Positions 41,639 to 51,190 of a stretch of 64,000 nucleotides of DNA are shown here, piece after piece. Both the position numbers and the translations under genes were made by a program. Origin of the DNA: Treponema sp. Lineage in GTDB: Bacteria; Spirochaetota; Spirochaetia; Treponematales; Treponemataceae. Every line of letters starts with the position of its first letter. Positions within the stretch are counted from its first letter, which is position 1. The notes below the pieces were generated by a model. That model worked only from the letters and a program-made list of their open reading frames with translations, was not told the DNA's origin and made no database searches. Location: NCBI GenBank assembly GCA_016281495.1, contig JAEEIU010000038.1:248001-312000 (forward strand), given 5' to 3'.

Positions 41639-43015
41639 TCAAATTAAGTCACATTCCTTAGAGACCAGAAACTTTTTTACTTCCGCAACAAGATAAAAGG
41701 ATCCCATCACCAAAAGCGGAACCCCCTGTTCATCTGCATTCTTAAATGCCGTTGCTATGGCCTTTACATAATCTGTACAAGAACAGTATGAAAGACCCGC
41801 CTTGGAAAAGGCCTTTTCCATCGCAGGCAAATCCGAGCTTTTTATTTCACCAGGTTTTGTAAGGGTTATATGTGTAAAGCTGAACGGTATGAGAGATGCA
41901 ATATGATCAGCGTCCTTGTCAGATGCACAGCCGAAAAGAAGATGAGCCTCACAGTCTTTGGAAAAAACTGCATCAAAAGTTTTCAGGGTCTTGTCTACAC
42001 TGCAGACAGTATGGGCACCGTCCATCACAAGACATGGTATTTTTGGATACGACGGAACATCGTGCAAAAGCTCAAAGCGTCCCGGCAAGACAGCCTCCGA
42101 AAGTCCCTTCTCGATGACATCCTCGCTGATTTCAGGAAGAGCTGTTTTAATCGCAATAGAGGCGGCAAGTGCATTTTCTGCCTGATATTCTCCCACGAGC
42201 TTAAGTCTTGTCCTTATGGGTCTTGAAAATAATTGTGACTCAAGGACAATGTCCATTCCAAGGGTGTCTTTGTTTTTATTATATGATATTGAGGAAACCT
42301 TTCCACAATCCTGGGCAAATATTATCGGTGCATTCCTCTGGCCTGCTATTTCCCTGAATACATCATTGCATGAATCATAGTTTTGCCTGGATATGACAAC
42401 AGGAACTCCTTCCTTGATGATTCCGCCTTTTTCCGCCGCAATTTTTTCGACAGTATCACCAAGATATTCCATGTGTTCAAGCTCTATAGGGGTTATACAG
42501 CAGCACTTGGGAAGTATCACGTTCGTTGCATCCAATCTTCCGCCCAAGCCTACCTCATAAACAGTCCAATCGCATTTCTGGTATTTATAGCAGAGCATTG
42601 CAAACGCCGTTACAAGCTCAAACCATGTGATAGGACGTTCTCCGGGCAATGACGACGGTACAACAGTCTCAACCAGATGCATAAGTTCACCGGCAGCCTT
42701 GGAATACACATCGTCGTCAAAAAATCCCATTGGAGAAGAAATCCTTTCCCTGAAATCAAGTATATGTGGGGAAGAATAAAGGCCTGTATTAAAACCTGCA
42801 GCCTGCAGTATATTTGCAATCATAACGGAAACAGAGCCTTTTCCCTTGGAACCCGCCACATGAAAAGATTTTGTCAGATCCTGAGGATTTCCCAGACGTC
42901 TGCACAAAAACTGCATTGTATCAAGCCAGAAGATATTTTTCTTGGGAGTATGCTCAAAATTCAAATACTGGTCCAGCCACTCGTTAAACAGGCTGATTGA
43001 AGAAATCTTATTCAT
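41639..43015 (-). CDS. folC: Folylpolyglutamate synthase / dihydrofolate synthase FolC
   Basis: Mur-ligase-family enzyme adding glutamate to folates (and dihydropteroate). The 458-residue protein has the ATP-binding motif FHVAGSKGKGSVSVMIANIL (about residue 45), SSPHILDFRERISS, the signature GLGGRLDATNVI and DGAHTVCSVDKTL. The start is the ATG at 43015, which overlaps the end of the DUF4340 gene by 8 nt; GGAGG lies upstream within that gene. The longer frame from 43042 has no Shine-Dalgarno. It is translationally coupled to an ABC/DUF4340 cluster with no obvious functional link to folate. Confidence 0.95.
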   Translation of the reverse strand: MNKISSISLFNEWLDQYLNFEHTPKKNIFWLDTMQFLCRRLGNPQDLTKSFHVAGSKGKGSVSVMIANILQAAGFNTGLYSSPHILDFRERISSPMGFFDDDVYSKAAGELMHLVETVVPSSLPGERPITWFELVTAFAMLCYKYQKCDWTVYEVGLGGRLDATNVILPKCCCITPIELEHMEYLGDTVEKIAAEKGGIIKEGVPVVISRQNYDSCNDVFREIAGQRNAPIIFAQDCGKVSSISYNKNKDTLGMDIVLESQLFSRPIRTRLKLVGEYQAENALAASIAIKTALPEISEDVIEKGLSEAVLPGRFELLHDVPSYPKIPCLVMDGAHTVCSVDKTLKTFDAVFSKDCEAHLLFGCASDKDADHIASLIPFSFTHITLTKPGEIKSSDLPAMEKAFSKAGLSYCSCTDYVKAIATAFKNADEQGVPLLVMGSFYLVAEVKKFLVSKECDLI

Positions 43016-43883
43016 CCCTCCAATCCTCCAGAATACGCTCATAGGTCCATTGACTAAGTGAATACCTGTAATTGCATTTCCTTACCGCATCCTGTTCAAG
43101 CTGTGTCATGGACTGGCTTGCAAAGAACTGCGGTACAATGATGATGTCATCTTCTGTTTCATAAACGGAGAAAACAGCCCTTGCACCGTTCTCAAAAGTC
43201 TTTTTCAGGACATTGACAGGCTCTTCCGGTAAAGAAGAAAGCGGCATCATGATTCCATGCCTGTAAGAAGACTGCATGTTTACGCTTGCGGTTCCACTCA
43301 GGAAAACCGGGAATAAAAACGGATCCACCCAGAACGAGGAATTTGAATTAAGATAAGACCTTATATCAAAATCTGTCTCATAAGACGTGTTGTCCTTTGA
43401 AGTCCTGAATGCTATGCGTTGTGTAAGTGAATCCACATGACCGAAAAAGAGCGATAACAGTTCATTGGAATTCTCGTCCAGTATTTTTACTGAAAAAGCA
43501 TTTTTATCGTCGATGCCCAGATCTTCCCATGAATTCTCTGAGACAGCCTTTACCCTGACTGTACGCACATTTACCAAAACATCCATAAGATTACGCACTA
43601 CCTGAGAATCTGCAGGCCACACAGTACCAGTAACGGAATCAGTTCCCGACCAAAAAGAATCATTCCTGCTCAAGGTAACAGAGGCACCATCTGAACTTCC
43701 ATCCGTTATGACAATGCTTGACACGGACTTGAGGGATGTGGCATTTAAAAGAACTGTTTCCCTGGTTTCTATGGTATTGCTCTTTGACTTGAAGATAAAA
43801 CTTGCTGCAAACAAAACAAGAAGGACAAAATCACATATTGCAAACACAAGCAGAATCTTTTTCTGAAATGCAGTCACTTTCAT
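43008..43883 (-). CDS. DUF4340-type membrane-anchored protein
   Basis: A 291-residue protein with one N-terminal membrane helix (KILLVFAICDFVLLVLFAAS) and an extracytoplasmic beta-rich domain. The layout fits the DUF4340 family: SSIVITDGSSDGASVTLSR, SFWSGTDSVTGTVWPADSQV and VRTVRVKAVSENSWEDLGI. DUF4340 proteins commonly sit beside GldF/GldG ABC systems, as here. The start at 43883 (MKVTAFQKK) is chosen since AGGAG precedes it and the ATGA overlaps the GldF-GldG stop. Its role is unknown; it is probably an accessory subunit of the transporter. Confidence 0.8.
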   Translation of the reverse strand: MKVTAFQKKILLVFAICDFVLLVLFAASFIFKSKSNTIETRETVLLNATSLKSVSSIVITDGSSDGASVTLSRNDSFWSGTDSVTGTVWPADSQVVRNLMDVLVNVRTVRVKAVSENSWEDLGIDDKNAFSVKILDENSNELLSLFFGHVDSLTQRIAFRTSKDNTSYETDFDIRSYLNSNSSFWVDPFLFPVFLSGTASVNMQSSYRHGIMMPLSSLPEEPVNVLKKTFENGARAVFSVYETEDDIIIVPQFFASQSMTQLEQDAVRKCNYRYSLSQWTYERILEDWRDE

Positions 43884-46120
43884 TTTGAACTCCTGTTTAT
43901 TCTTGAGCGATGAATCATGACACCGGCATACACAGCCGAAATTATCAGGAGGATAACAAAGCATAAAGCAAAAATCACAAAAGCAGAGTTTTTCTGAATC
44001 AAAGTATAATCCTTTTTATACAGACTTTTATTCCTTATGCTGCGGTTTTTAAGAGAAAGAATTTCTGACTCACCGCTTATTTTCAATATTGAATCGGTAA
44101 GGAAAGAAAGGTTCCTTACATCCAGGGCACTTCCCGACGAATATCCTATCATGCCTGTAGCAAAACCATACTGGTCACCAATGATGATTGCAGAAGGATC
44201 TTTTTCACCATCTTTTGTAAGAGACACGCTAACGTTAAACTGACCCTTCATCTCGTTTGGCTCAGGGCTTTTTTCGCATATAAACGGATCTGTAATGAAC
44301 TGACCTTCCACCTGCTCCATCTGCCATGCCGAGCTTGAGGTTACAAGATAAGGACGCGGAATAAATCCATAATCAGAAGAAACATCCTTGTCTATGTCAA
44401 TTGCAGTAGGCCAGAAAACAGTCATTCCCATCGGGGCATTTTCCTGAGTCAACAGAACTGGCCATAGCGAATAATTTATATATTCCGTTTTCGCAGTAAC
44501 AGGATTTCCCTCCGCATCGGTATCTCCATACAGTGTAATCCTGAAGTTTGATATGTCTGCAGTGACTTTATCCTTGTAATAGACTCCAAGTTCCTGAAGC
44601 CTGTAGACTAAATAATCGTCAATTGGAAGAATGGACCAGTCATTTTTTATGTCAACTGTATATGGGGAAGTCGCGATAAATGCCTTACCGCCGTTTTGAA
44701 TGAACTGAACGAGAGCCTCCGCATCCTCAGGCATGAAATGTGCTGTTCCCAGAACAATAAGCGGTATGTTCTGATAGAGTGAAAATGGCATCTGCCCTGC
44801 TTCTGGATAAGAAAACGATGGCATATAAGTTTGAACCACGGCAAATCCCTGGGATTCAAGATATGGAGTTATATAAGAATAATCCTGCTCCAAGGTCATT
44901 CCGTTTCCAATCACAATCTGAACTATTCTTGTCTTATCACGAACAAGCCTCTGTATGCGGGAATCCAAATCATATTCAAGCGTATCTGCAGAAAGTACAA
45001 ATGGAATTGTTTCAACCTGATCAAGATAGCTTATCACAACAGCAGAATAAACCAGCGAGTATGAGTTTTTACCTGATTCCTGAATCGGCTGCCCCTGTAT
45101 TCCATAAGATTCAAGGGTCGATACAAGATCATCTTTTTCTGGATCCAGACGGCGATAAGAAACAAGAGATGAACGGCTTGCATATTCAGAAAGATAATCT
45201 TCCGCATCCTGAACCTGTGGATATAAGTTTCTGAGTGATGAACTTTGGTAAAGCGTAATGTCAAGAGGTTCATCTATTTCATCAAGCAGCAATTTACTGA
45301 AATTGCTTACTGAGAACGAATGGTCTGAAGTAGTGTCTATTCTTGAATAAAACCGTGTCGAATTCAAGCATAGCAAAAACAACATTGTACAGAACAAAAC
45401 TGTAAAGATTCTGATGAAACTTGAATTGTTGTCCCTTCTTTTTCCCAGCGAGTATACTGCAAGAAATGCAAAAAGTAAAAACGCAATTATGAAAAAGAAA
45501 ATGTCACGTGTATCAAGCAGACCCTTGCCCGCCGCATCAAAATGCCATGCAAAAGAAAAGAATTTTGCAACAGAAACTATGAAAGAATTTGGATTGATAT
45601 AAAGTGCAACAAGATGCAAACTGTTTACCGCCGCAAGAACCAGGGCACAGACTACAAAGGCAAATCCGGGAATGGCTATGGCAGAAAAAATAAATACTGC
45701 AAGGGAAGTTGAGCACATGAAATACAGTATCAAGGCAAAATATGAAGTAATCAGGGATGAAACATCCACATCACCGTAAAAAGATACTGTAATTGGCACA
45801 ACAAGCATAAGGATAAGCGAAAATCCAAGCACAGTCAAAAGCGAAAGAATCTTTGACGCCACCATTACAAGCGAAGACGACGGCAAATAAAGCTCATCCT
45901 CGGAAAACGCGACAAATGAACCCAACGTTGGGATTACGAATATACATATGTAAGGAATTCCTGAAAAAAACTGATGAAGATCTGTTGTTCCAGTTTCTCC
46001 AAAGAAATGGTGGAATATAAAAAACTGAAAAATCGAATAAAGCACAAACAATGCGCATATAATGTATGTGAATGGGTTTATTGCATATTTGTAAAGATAC
46101 TTTTTGTACAGCTGCTTCAA
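43880..46120 (-). CDS. GldF-GldG fusion: ABC-2 permease joined to a GldG-type extracytoplasmic subunit
   Basis: A 746-residue membrane protein. The N-terminal ~260 residues form an ABC-2 type permease with six helices (FTYIICALFVLYSIFQFFIF, PYICIFVIPTLGSFVAFSE). After it comes a helix near residue 270 and a large extracytoplasmic GldG-like domain (IDTTSDHSFSVSNFSKLLLD, DYSYITPYLESQGFAVVQTY, IVLGTAHFMPEDAEALVQFI), and a final helix close to the C-terminus (FVIFALCFVILLIISAVYAG). In gliding bacteria GldA/GldF/GldG form an ABC complex needed for gliding; in other bacteria the role is unclear. The start at TTG 46120 overlaps the ATPase stop (TTGA). Order: rnz, ATPase, fusion, DUF4340, folC. Confidence 0.88.
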   Translation of the reverse strand: MKQLYKKYLYKYAINPFTYIICALFVLYSIFQFFIFHHFFGETGTTDLHQFFSGIPYICIFVIPTLGSFVAFSEDELYLPSSSLVMVASKILSLLTVLGFSLILMLVVPITVSFYGDVDVSSLITSYFALILYFMCSTSLAVFIFSAIAIPGFAFVVCALVLAAVNSLHLVALYINPNSFIVSVAKFFSFAWHFDAAGKGLLDTRDIFFFIIAFLLFAFLAVYSLGKRRDNNSSFIRIFTVLFCTMLFLLCLNSTRFYSRIDTTSDHSFSVSNFSKLLLDEIDEPLDITLYQSSSLRNLYPQVQDAEDYLSEYASRSSLVSYRRLDPEKDDLVSTLESYGIQGQPIQESGKNSYSLVYSAVVISYLDQVETIPFVLSADTLEYDLDSRIQRLVRDKTRIVQIVIGNGMTLEQDYSYITPYLESQGFAVVQTYMPSFSYPEAGQMPFSLYQNIPLIVLGTAHFMPEDAEALVQFIQNGGKAFIATSPYTVDIKNDWSILPIDDYLVYRLQELGVYYKDKVTADISNFRITLYGDTDAEGNPVTAKTEYINYSLWPVLLTQENAPMGMTVFWPTAIDIDKDVSSDYGFIPRPYLVTSSSAWQMEQVEGQFITDPFICEKSPEPNEMKGQFNVSVSLTKDGEKDPSAIIIGDQYGFATGMIGYSSGSALDVRNLSFLTDSILKISGESEILSLKNRSIRNKSLYKKDYTLIQKNSAFVIFALCFVILLIISAVYAGVMIHRSRINRSSK

Positions 46121-46848
46121 CTTTCCGCCCCCGTCAGTTTGAGGAATGCCTTTTCCAGGCTTGTACAATTTGAGTTCCTGATAATTTCCTCTTTAGTTCC
46201 CCTTGCAACAACATGCCCCTCGTTCATCACGCAAATGTAATCGCACAACGATTCCGCTTCCTGAATCAAGTGTGTTGAAAGGATGACGATTTTCTTTTCC
46301 GCAAGTTTTTTTATTGAACGCCTTATTTTGACGATCTGTGCAGGATCCAGACCGCCAGAGAATTCATCAAGAATCAAAACCTTGGGATCAAAGGAAACCG
46401 CAAGTGCAAAACTCACACGCTGGGTATAGCCTTTTGAAAGGGATGATATCTTCTGGTAAAGAACGTCATCAAGGTCAGCCGCCTTAATTGCCGCAGAAAG
46501 AAGCCTGTCCAAGTCTTTTTTATCATATCCGTGAAGGAAGATGTTTTGGGTCAGGGCCTCTTTTACCGTAAGCTTTCCGTCAAGACGAGGGAATTCCGGA
46601 ACATTGCCTGTAATAGAACGAATGTCCTTAAGGTCCGTAAAGCCCGCAACAGTAACGGTTCCAGATGTGGGATATACGATTCCACCAGCAGCCTTTAGCA
46701 AGGTTGATTTTCCTGCACCGTTTGGCCCAAGTATTCCCGTGATGGAACCAGAGACAGCCTCAAAATCCACATTATCGCAAGCTTTTCTTTCATTGCCGTT
46801 TTTACCGTATATCTTGGTAAAAGCCTCGATTTTTACACTTTCCTGCAT
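46117..46848 (-). CDS. ABC transporter ATP-binding protein (GldA-like)
   Basis: ATPase subunit of an ABC-2 exporter. The 243-residue protein has Walker A GILGPNGAGKSTLLKA (about residue 40), the signature ISSLSKGYTQRVSFALAVS and Walker B KVLILDEFSGGLDP followed by the H-loop STHLIQEAE. It overlaps the permease/GldG fusion by 4 nt and follows rnz by 3 nt. Family knowledge places such ATPases with GldF/G-type permeases. The substrate is unknown. Confidence 0.93.
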   Translation of the reverse strand: MQESVKIEAFTKIYGKNGNERKACDNVDFEAVSGSITGILGPNGAGKSTLLKAAGGIVYPTSGTVTVAGFTDLKDIRSITGNVPEFPRLDGKLTVKEALTQNIFLHGYDKKDLDRLLSAAIKAADLDDVLYQKISSLSKGYTQRVSFALAVSFDPKVLILDEFSGGLDPAQIVKIRRSIKKLAEKKIVILSTHLIQEAESLCDYICVMNEGHVVARGTKEEIIRNSNCTSLEKAFLKLTGAES

Positions 46849-46851
46849 AAT

Positions 46852-47778
46852 TTATTCCACATAAGGGATTTCAAACCTTTTTCGGTCACGGCACAATTCT
46901 GCATCCGGATACACTTCCCTGGCCTGTTCCAAAAGCAAATCAAGATCCCGGTCCGTATAACGCGGGCTATAGTGAATCATTGCCATCCGCTTTGAATTTG
47001 AATCCCGGGCAATAGTCGCCGCCTGACGGGCTGTCATGTGCTTTTTTTCCACCGCCTGATCCGCGCAGTCATCGGCAAACATTCCCTCGCAAATCAAGAA
47101 GTCGGAATTTGAAACCTCTTTTGCAATGCTTGGAAGATAGAGGGTATCCGTAACAAAACTGAATTTCCTACCCTTTCGGCTGTGGCCAACAACCTGTTCC
47201 GGATGAATTTCAACTCCATCTGCATTCAGGACTGTTTCGCCGTGCTGAAGCTTACCCCACAAAGGACCTCTTGGCACCTTGAGTTTCTGGGCTTCTTCCG
47301 GATTAAATTCACCGGGTCGGTCTTCTTCTTCCAGAGTATAGCCCACACAGGTTTTTGTATGCTCAAGCGGGAATGCCCTTACCTTGAAACCGTCTCCCTG
47401 ATAGACGTCGCATGGAGCGGTAATCTCATGAACTTCTATCGGGTAATTTATGTACATGTCAAGAACCTGACGGCTTGTTTCGATATATTCTTTGATTTTT
47501 GGAGGCCCGTATATGTACAGCGGTTCGGTCCTGTCCACCTGGGAAGAAAGCATGAGGATTCCCGGAAGCCCCGTAACGTGGTCGGCATGAGTGTGGGATA
47601 CAAAGATTGCGTTTATCTTCTTCCACTTTAAGTTAAGCCTTCGCAAGGAGACTTGTGTCCCCTCTCCCCCGTCAAAGAGGAAAAGGTCACCGTCACGCCT
47701 GAGCAAAACGGAAGTCAAATGCCTGTACGGAAGCGGAAGCATCCCTCCGCAACCGAGGATAAAAGCCTCCATGTTCAT
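46852..47778 (-). CDS. rnz: Ribonuclease Z
   Basis: Zinc-dependent endonuclease that matures tRNA 3' ends. Of its 308 residues, SHTHADHVTGLPGILM (about residue 60) is the HxHxDH metal motif, LFDGGEGTQVSLRR precedes it, and AMIHYSPRY with TDTLYLPSIAKEVSNSD belong to the metallo-beta-lactamase core. The length fits the short RNase Z form. Its job fits this genome, because the two tRNA genes here do not encode CCA. The start overlaps the aconitase stop by 1 nt (TAATG). A second ATG two codons later is possible. Confidence 0.93.
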   Translation of the reverse strand: MNMEAFILGCGGMLPLPYRHLTSVLLRRDGDLFLFDGGEGTQVSLRRLNLKWKKINAIFVSHTHADHVTGLPGILMLSSQVDRTEPLYIYGPPKIKEYIETSRQVLDMYINYPIEVHEITAPCDVYQGDGFKVRAFPLEHTKTCVGYTLEEEDRPGEFNPEEAQKLKVPRGPLWGKLQHGETVLNADGVEIHPEQVVGHSRKGRKFSFVTDTLYLPSIAKEVSNSDFLICEGMFADDCADQAVEKKHMTARQAATIARDSNSKRMAMIHYSPRYTDRDLDLLLEQAREVYPDAELCRDRKRFEIPYVE

Positions 47779-49805
47779 TACTGACCGCCGTTTCTCGTGT
47801 AGGCCGCAAGTCCACCCTGAAGGAGAATCTGTCGGCTTCTTTCGTCAAGGTCGTTTACGCCTTCGATTTTAACTTCCCCGCCATTTGAATGCAGTACAAT
47901 GTTGAATGAAGTGCCATTCTTAAGGCTGTCGAATATACCCTTCAATTCGATTGTGTCACCCGCTGTGACTTTGTCATAGTCATCGGGATTCTTGAATGTA
48001 ATCGGAATGATACCGTAGTTAATCAGGTTTGCCTTGTGAATGCGTGCAAAGCTCTTTGTGATTACGGCGCGAACACCAAGATACATCGGTCCCAAGGCTG
48101 CATGCTCACGGCTGGATCCCTGGCCGAAGTTTTCTCCACCCACTACAAAGCATCCGCTGAAATTGATGGCCTCCGCCTTTTTGTAGAAGTCCGGGTCAAG
48201 ACGCTCGTAGGTGAATTTGCTTATTTCCGGTATGTTTGAACGGAATGGAAGGACCTTTGTTCCGGCCGGCATGATGTCGTCGGTGGAAACATTGTTCTGT
48301 GCCTTGAGCAGTACCGGCAGCTTGAGGTTATCCTCACACGGCTTGCATGGAGGACAGGGCTTGATGTTGGGTCCACGAAGGATTTCAACTGATGCGGCTT
48401 CCTTTTCGTCAAGAGGAGCAATCAGCATGCCTGTATCCTGAGCGTCTTCGGTAATCTCTTTCATCGGGAGGGAGTCGAATTTTCCTTCCAGGTATGAAAT
48501 GCGTCCATGTTCCGTATATGCGGGGTCGGCGTATTCAAGTGAGGTAGGATCGGTGATGTAACCTGTTATTGCGGAAGCGGCGGCAGTCTCAGGGCTTACA
48601 AGGTAAATTGAAGCGTCTGCCGTTCCAGAGCGTCCCTTAAAGTTCCTGTTGAACGTACGGAGTGATACACCCTCTGAGTTTGGTGCAAATCCCATACCGA
48701 TACATGGTCCGCAGGCACTTTCCAGAATACGGAAACCGGCCCTGATAAGGTCTCCAAGAATACCGGCTTTATCTGCCATAAGAAGAGTTGTACGGCTTCC
48801 AGGTGCGATTCCTGCCTCAACTCCCGGTGCGATATGCTTTCCACGGACAATGGCAGCTACAGATGCAAGATCATCAAGAGAAGAGTTTGTACAGCTTCCG
48901 ATGGCAACCTGGCTTACCTTTATGTCCTTAAGGCTGTCAACATCCTTTACGTTGTCAGGAGAATGAGGACATGCCGCAAGAGGCTTAAGGCTTGAAAGGT
49001 CGATCTCTATCACTTTGTCGTAAACTGCGCCTTCATCTGCCTTCTGCTCCGTCCAGTCCTGAACACGACCCATGCTTGAGAGGAAGTTCCTTGTAGTCTG
49101 GTCTGAGGGGAAGATTGAGCATGTCGCACCCAATTCCGCACCCATGTTGGTGACCGTGGCCCTCTGCGGAACCGTTAGAGCCTCAACACCCTCTCCAAAG
49201 TACTCGTAGATGGCTCCTACACCACCCTTTACGCTTTCGTGACGGAGGACTTCAAGAATTATGTCTTTGGCTCCCACACCCTTTCTGATCCTTCCTGTAA
49301 GATTAACTCCGAAGATTTTCGGCATTGCAAGATGGAATGCTCCTCCACCCATGGCAACAGCAACGTCAATTCCGCCTGCACCGATGGAAATCATTCCGAT
49401 TCCACCGCCTGTCGGGGTATGGCTGTCTGAACCAAGAAGTGTCTTTCCTGGTTTACCGAAATGCTCGATATGAACCTGATGACATACGCCGTTGCCCGGC
49501 CTTGAGAAATATAGTCCGTATTTTGCCGCCACTGACTGCAGGTAACGGTGGTCGTCATGATTCTTGAAATCCGTCTGAAGTGTGTTGTGGTCTATGTATG
49601 ACACGCTGACTTCGGTCTTTACACGCGGAACGCCAATAGTCTCAAACTGAAGGTAGGCCATGGTTCCAGTCGCATCCTGGGTCAAGGTCTGGTCGATTTT
49701 TATCGCTATGGAAGTTCCCCTCTCAATGGGTTCCCCCTCCTTAAAGCTCAGGGAGCCGGGTACAATGTGTTTTTGAATGATTTTTTCAGCCAAAGTCAAA
49801 GCCAT
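47778..49805 (-). CDS. acn: Aconitate hydratase
   Basis: [4Fe-4S] enzyme that interconverts citrate and isocitrate. The 675-residue protein has TLLGSDSHTPTGGGIGMISI (about residue 130), VAIGSCTNSSLDDLASV with the first cluster cysteine, SACGPCIGMGFAPNSEG with the other two, and in the swivelling domain VGGENFGQGSSREHAALGP (about residue 560). At 675 residues it is of the shorter aconitase type related to the mitochondrial enzymes. GAGAGGA precedes the ATG. It is the first gene of the rnz/ABC/folC group and has its own promoter. Confidence 0.94.
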   Translation of the reverse strand: MALTLAEKIIQKHIVPGSLSFKEGEPIERGTSIAIKIDQTLTQDATGTMAYLQFETIGVPRVKTEVSVSYIDHNTLQTDFKNHDDHRYLQSVAAKYGLYFSRPGNGVCHQVHIEHFGKPGKTLLGSDSHTPTGGGIGMISIGAGGIDVAVAMGGGAFHLAMPKIFGVNLTGRIRKGVGAKDIILEVLRHESVKGGVGAIYEYFGEGVEALTVPQRATVTNMGAELGATCSIFPSDQTTRNFLSSMGRVQDWTEQKADEGAVYDKVIEIDLSSLKPLAACPHSPDNVKDVDSLKDIKVSQVAIGSCTNSSLDDLASVAAIVRGKHIAPGVEAGIAPGSRTTLLMADKAGILGDLIRAGFRILESACGPCIGMGFAPNSEGVSLRTFNRNFKGRSGTADASIYLVSPETAAASAITGYITDPTSLEYADPAYTEHGRISYLEGKFDSLPMKEITEDAQDTGMLIAPLDEKEAASVEILRGPNIKPCPPCKPCEDNLKLPVLLKAQNNVSTDDIMPAGTKVLPFRSNIPEISKFTYERLDPDFYKKAEAINFSGCFVVGGENFGQGSSREHAALGPMYLGVRAVITKSFARIHKANLINYGIIPITFKNPDDYDKVTAGDTIELKGIFDSLKNGTSFNIVLHSNGGEVKIEGVNDLDERSRQILLQGGLAAYTRNGGQ

Positions 49806-49838
49806 GTCTTTATCCTCTCTAAATAAAATGAATGCGTT

Positions 49839-49867
49839 ATTTTAGCCTTTTATCGTCATTTTTTCAA
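49839..49867 (-). promoter_or_regulatory. Aconitase promoter
   Basis: On the minus strand TTGAAA (49867-49862) and TAAAAT (49844-49839) are 17 bp apart. The leader is about 27 nt and contains GAGAGGA. Confidence 0.6.
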
Positions 49868-49898
49868 TAGGAAGGAGGATAAGAGTAAACTTCCTCCA

Positions 49899-49927
49899 TT
49901 TTCTTTTTTTGCGCTTTGTGCTAGAAT
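49899..49927 (+). promoter_or_regulatory. neuB-like gene promoter (predicted leaderless)
   Basis: An extended -10 TGC-TAGAAT (49919-49927) lies 7 nt before the ATG at 49934, so the expected start is the ATG itself. The -35 (TTTTCT, 49899-49904) is poor, as extended -10 promoters allow. Upstream, AGGAAG/CTTCCT arms (49869-49895) can form a stem. Confidence 0.5.
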
Positions 49928-49933
49928 GAAAAC

Positions 49934-51127
49934 ATGAAAAAGACTTATGTTATTGCGGAAATCGGGACATCCCACGGCGGCAAGCTGGACAAGGCTTTCG
50001 AGCTGATTGACGAGGCGGAAAGGGCCGGAGCCCACATCATAAAATTCCAGTGGGTATATGCGGACGAGATTCTTCACCCAGAGACTGGTTTTGTAAATCT
50101 TCCCGGTGGTTCCATACGGCTTTACGACAGGTTCCGTGAGCTTGAGGTTGAGCCTTCTTTCTTTAAGGAATGCCTTGAATACACGCATAAAAAGGGGCTT
50201 CTTTTTGCCTGTTCCCCTTTCGGCACAAGGTCCCTGCATGAGCTCTGCGACATTCATCCAGACGCTATAAAAATAGCATCCCCTGAGGTAAACCATATTC
50301 CGCTTTTAAGGGAATGCGCATCCTATTACGGAAAAATCCCCATTATCCTTTCAAGCGGGGTATCAAAACTGGGTGACCTGGAAAAAGCCATCGAAATACT
50401 TACGGGAAATGAAACAGAGTCTGACAGGCCTTTACTTCCTGCAGAAAACGGTCTTCCTCCACTGACGCTCCTCCACTGCATTACATCTTACCCTGCCCCG
50501 GAAAAGGAATACAATGTGCGGGCTGTTGAAACACTCTCTAAGATTTTCGGAATCCCCACTGGCATAAGCGATCATTCACTGGATCCTGTCCTTGTTCCAG
50601 TCTTATCCTCCGCAATGGGCGGCGTCATGGTGGAAAAGCACATAACCTTAAGCAAAAAGACGGACGGACTTGACGACCCTGTGGCACTGGAAGAAGAAGA
50701 GTTTACCCAGATGTGTTCGGCATTAAGGCAGACCGACGCGCTGTACAACCGCTACCAGAGGGACATGGAGGCAGGAGGTTCCATTCAATTGCAGAATCCG
50801 GCCCTGACACAGACAATAAGGCAGCTTGGCGAGCAATATGGCGAAGAAAAGGTAAACGCAGTCCTGGGAAGCGGAATCAAGGTTCTTGCAAAAAGCGAGA
50901 GGGCCAACTACGGACGCACAAACAGGTCCCTGCACTATGTAAGGAAAATGAATGCCGGAGAAACTGTAAAAAGCGGAGACATAAGGGTATTGAGGACGGA
51001 AAAGGTCCTTTCTCCCGGTATCGCCCCCGACTATCTTGACATGATTCAAAACGCAGTCCTAACCCATGACGTAAATGCGGGAGACGGAGTTCAGTTCCAG
51101 GATTTCATGAGTTTCATAGCCAAGTAA
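49934..51127 (+). CDS. NeuB-family sialic/legionaminic/pseudaminic acid synthase
   Basis: Condenses a hexosamine derivative with phosphoenolpyruvate to make a nonulosonic acid. The 397-residue protein has the NeuB barrel from KTYVIAEIGTSHGGKLDKAF through IKFQWVYADEILHPE, FACSPFGTRSLHEL and GISDHSLDPVLVPVLSSAMG, then a C-terminal SAF (antifreeze-like) domain (residues ~335-397, SLHYVRKMNAGETVKSGDIR). No other sialic or legionaminic acid pathway gene is nearby, so which acid is made cannot be told. The sugar could decorate the flagellin or an envelope glycan. The promoter suggests a leaderless mRNA. Confidence 0.88.
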   Translation: MKKTYVIAEIGTSHGGKLDKAFELIDEAERAGAHIIKFQWVYADEILHPETGFVNLPGGSIRLYDRFRELEVEPSFFKECLEYTHKKGLLFACSPFGTRSLHELCDIHPDAIKIASPEVNHIPLLRECASYYGKIPIILSSGVSKLGDLEKAIEILTGNETESDRPLLPAENGLPPLTLLHCITSYPAPEKEYNVRAVETLSKIFGIPTGISDHSLDPVLVPVLSSAMGGVMVEKHITLSKKTDGLDDPVALEEEEFTQMCSALRQTDALYNRYQRDMEAGGSIQLQNPALTQTIRQLGEQYGEEKVNAVLGSGIKVLAKSERANYGRTNRSLHYVRKMNAGETVKSGDIRVLRTEKVLSPGIAPDYLDMIQNAVLTHDVNAGDGVQFQDFMSFIAK

Positions 51128-51162
51128 CGGAGAGATGTCATCTCCAGACTTGCCAACTAGCT

Positions 51163-51190
51163 GTCATTGTCGGACTTGATCCGGCAATCT
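51163..51190 (+). repeat. REP-like palindrome, copy 1
   Basis: A 28-bp palindromic sequence with core TTGTCGGA/TCCGGCAA. It nearly matches two copies at 59701-59728 and 59754-59781. It sits between the convergent neuB-like and coaX genes and ends one base inside the coaX stop codon. Confidence 0.75.
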
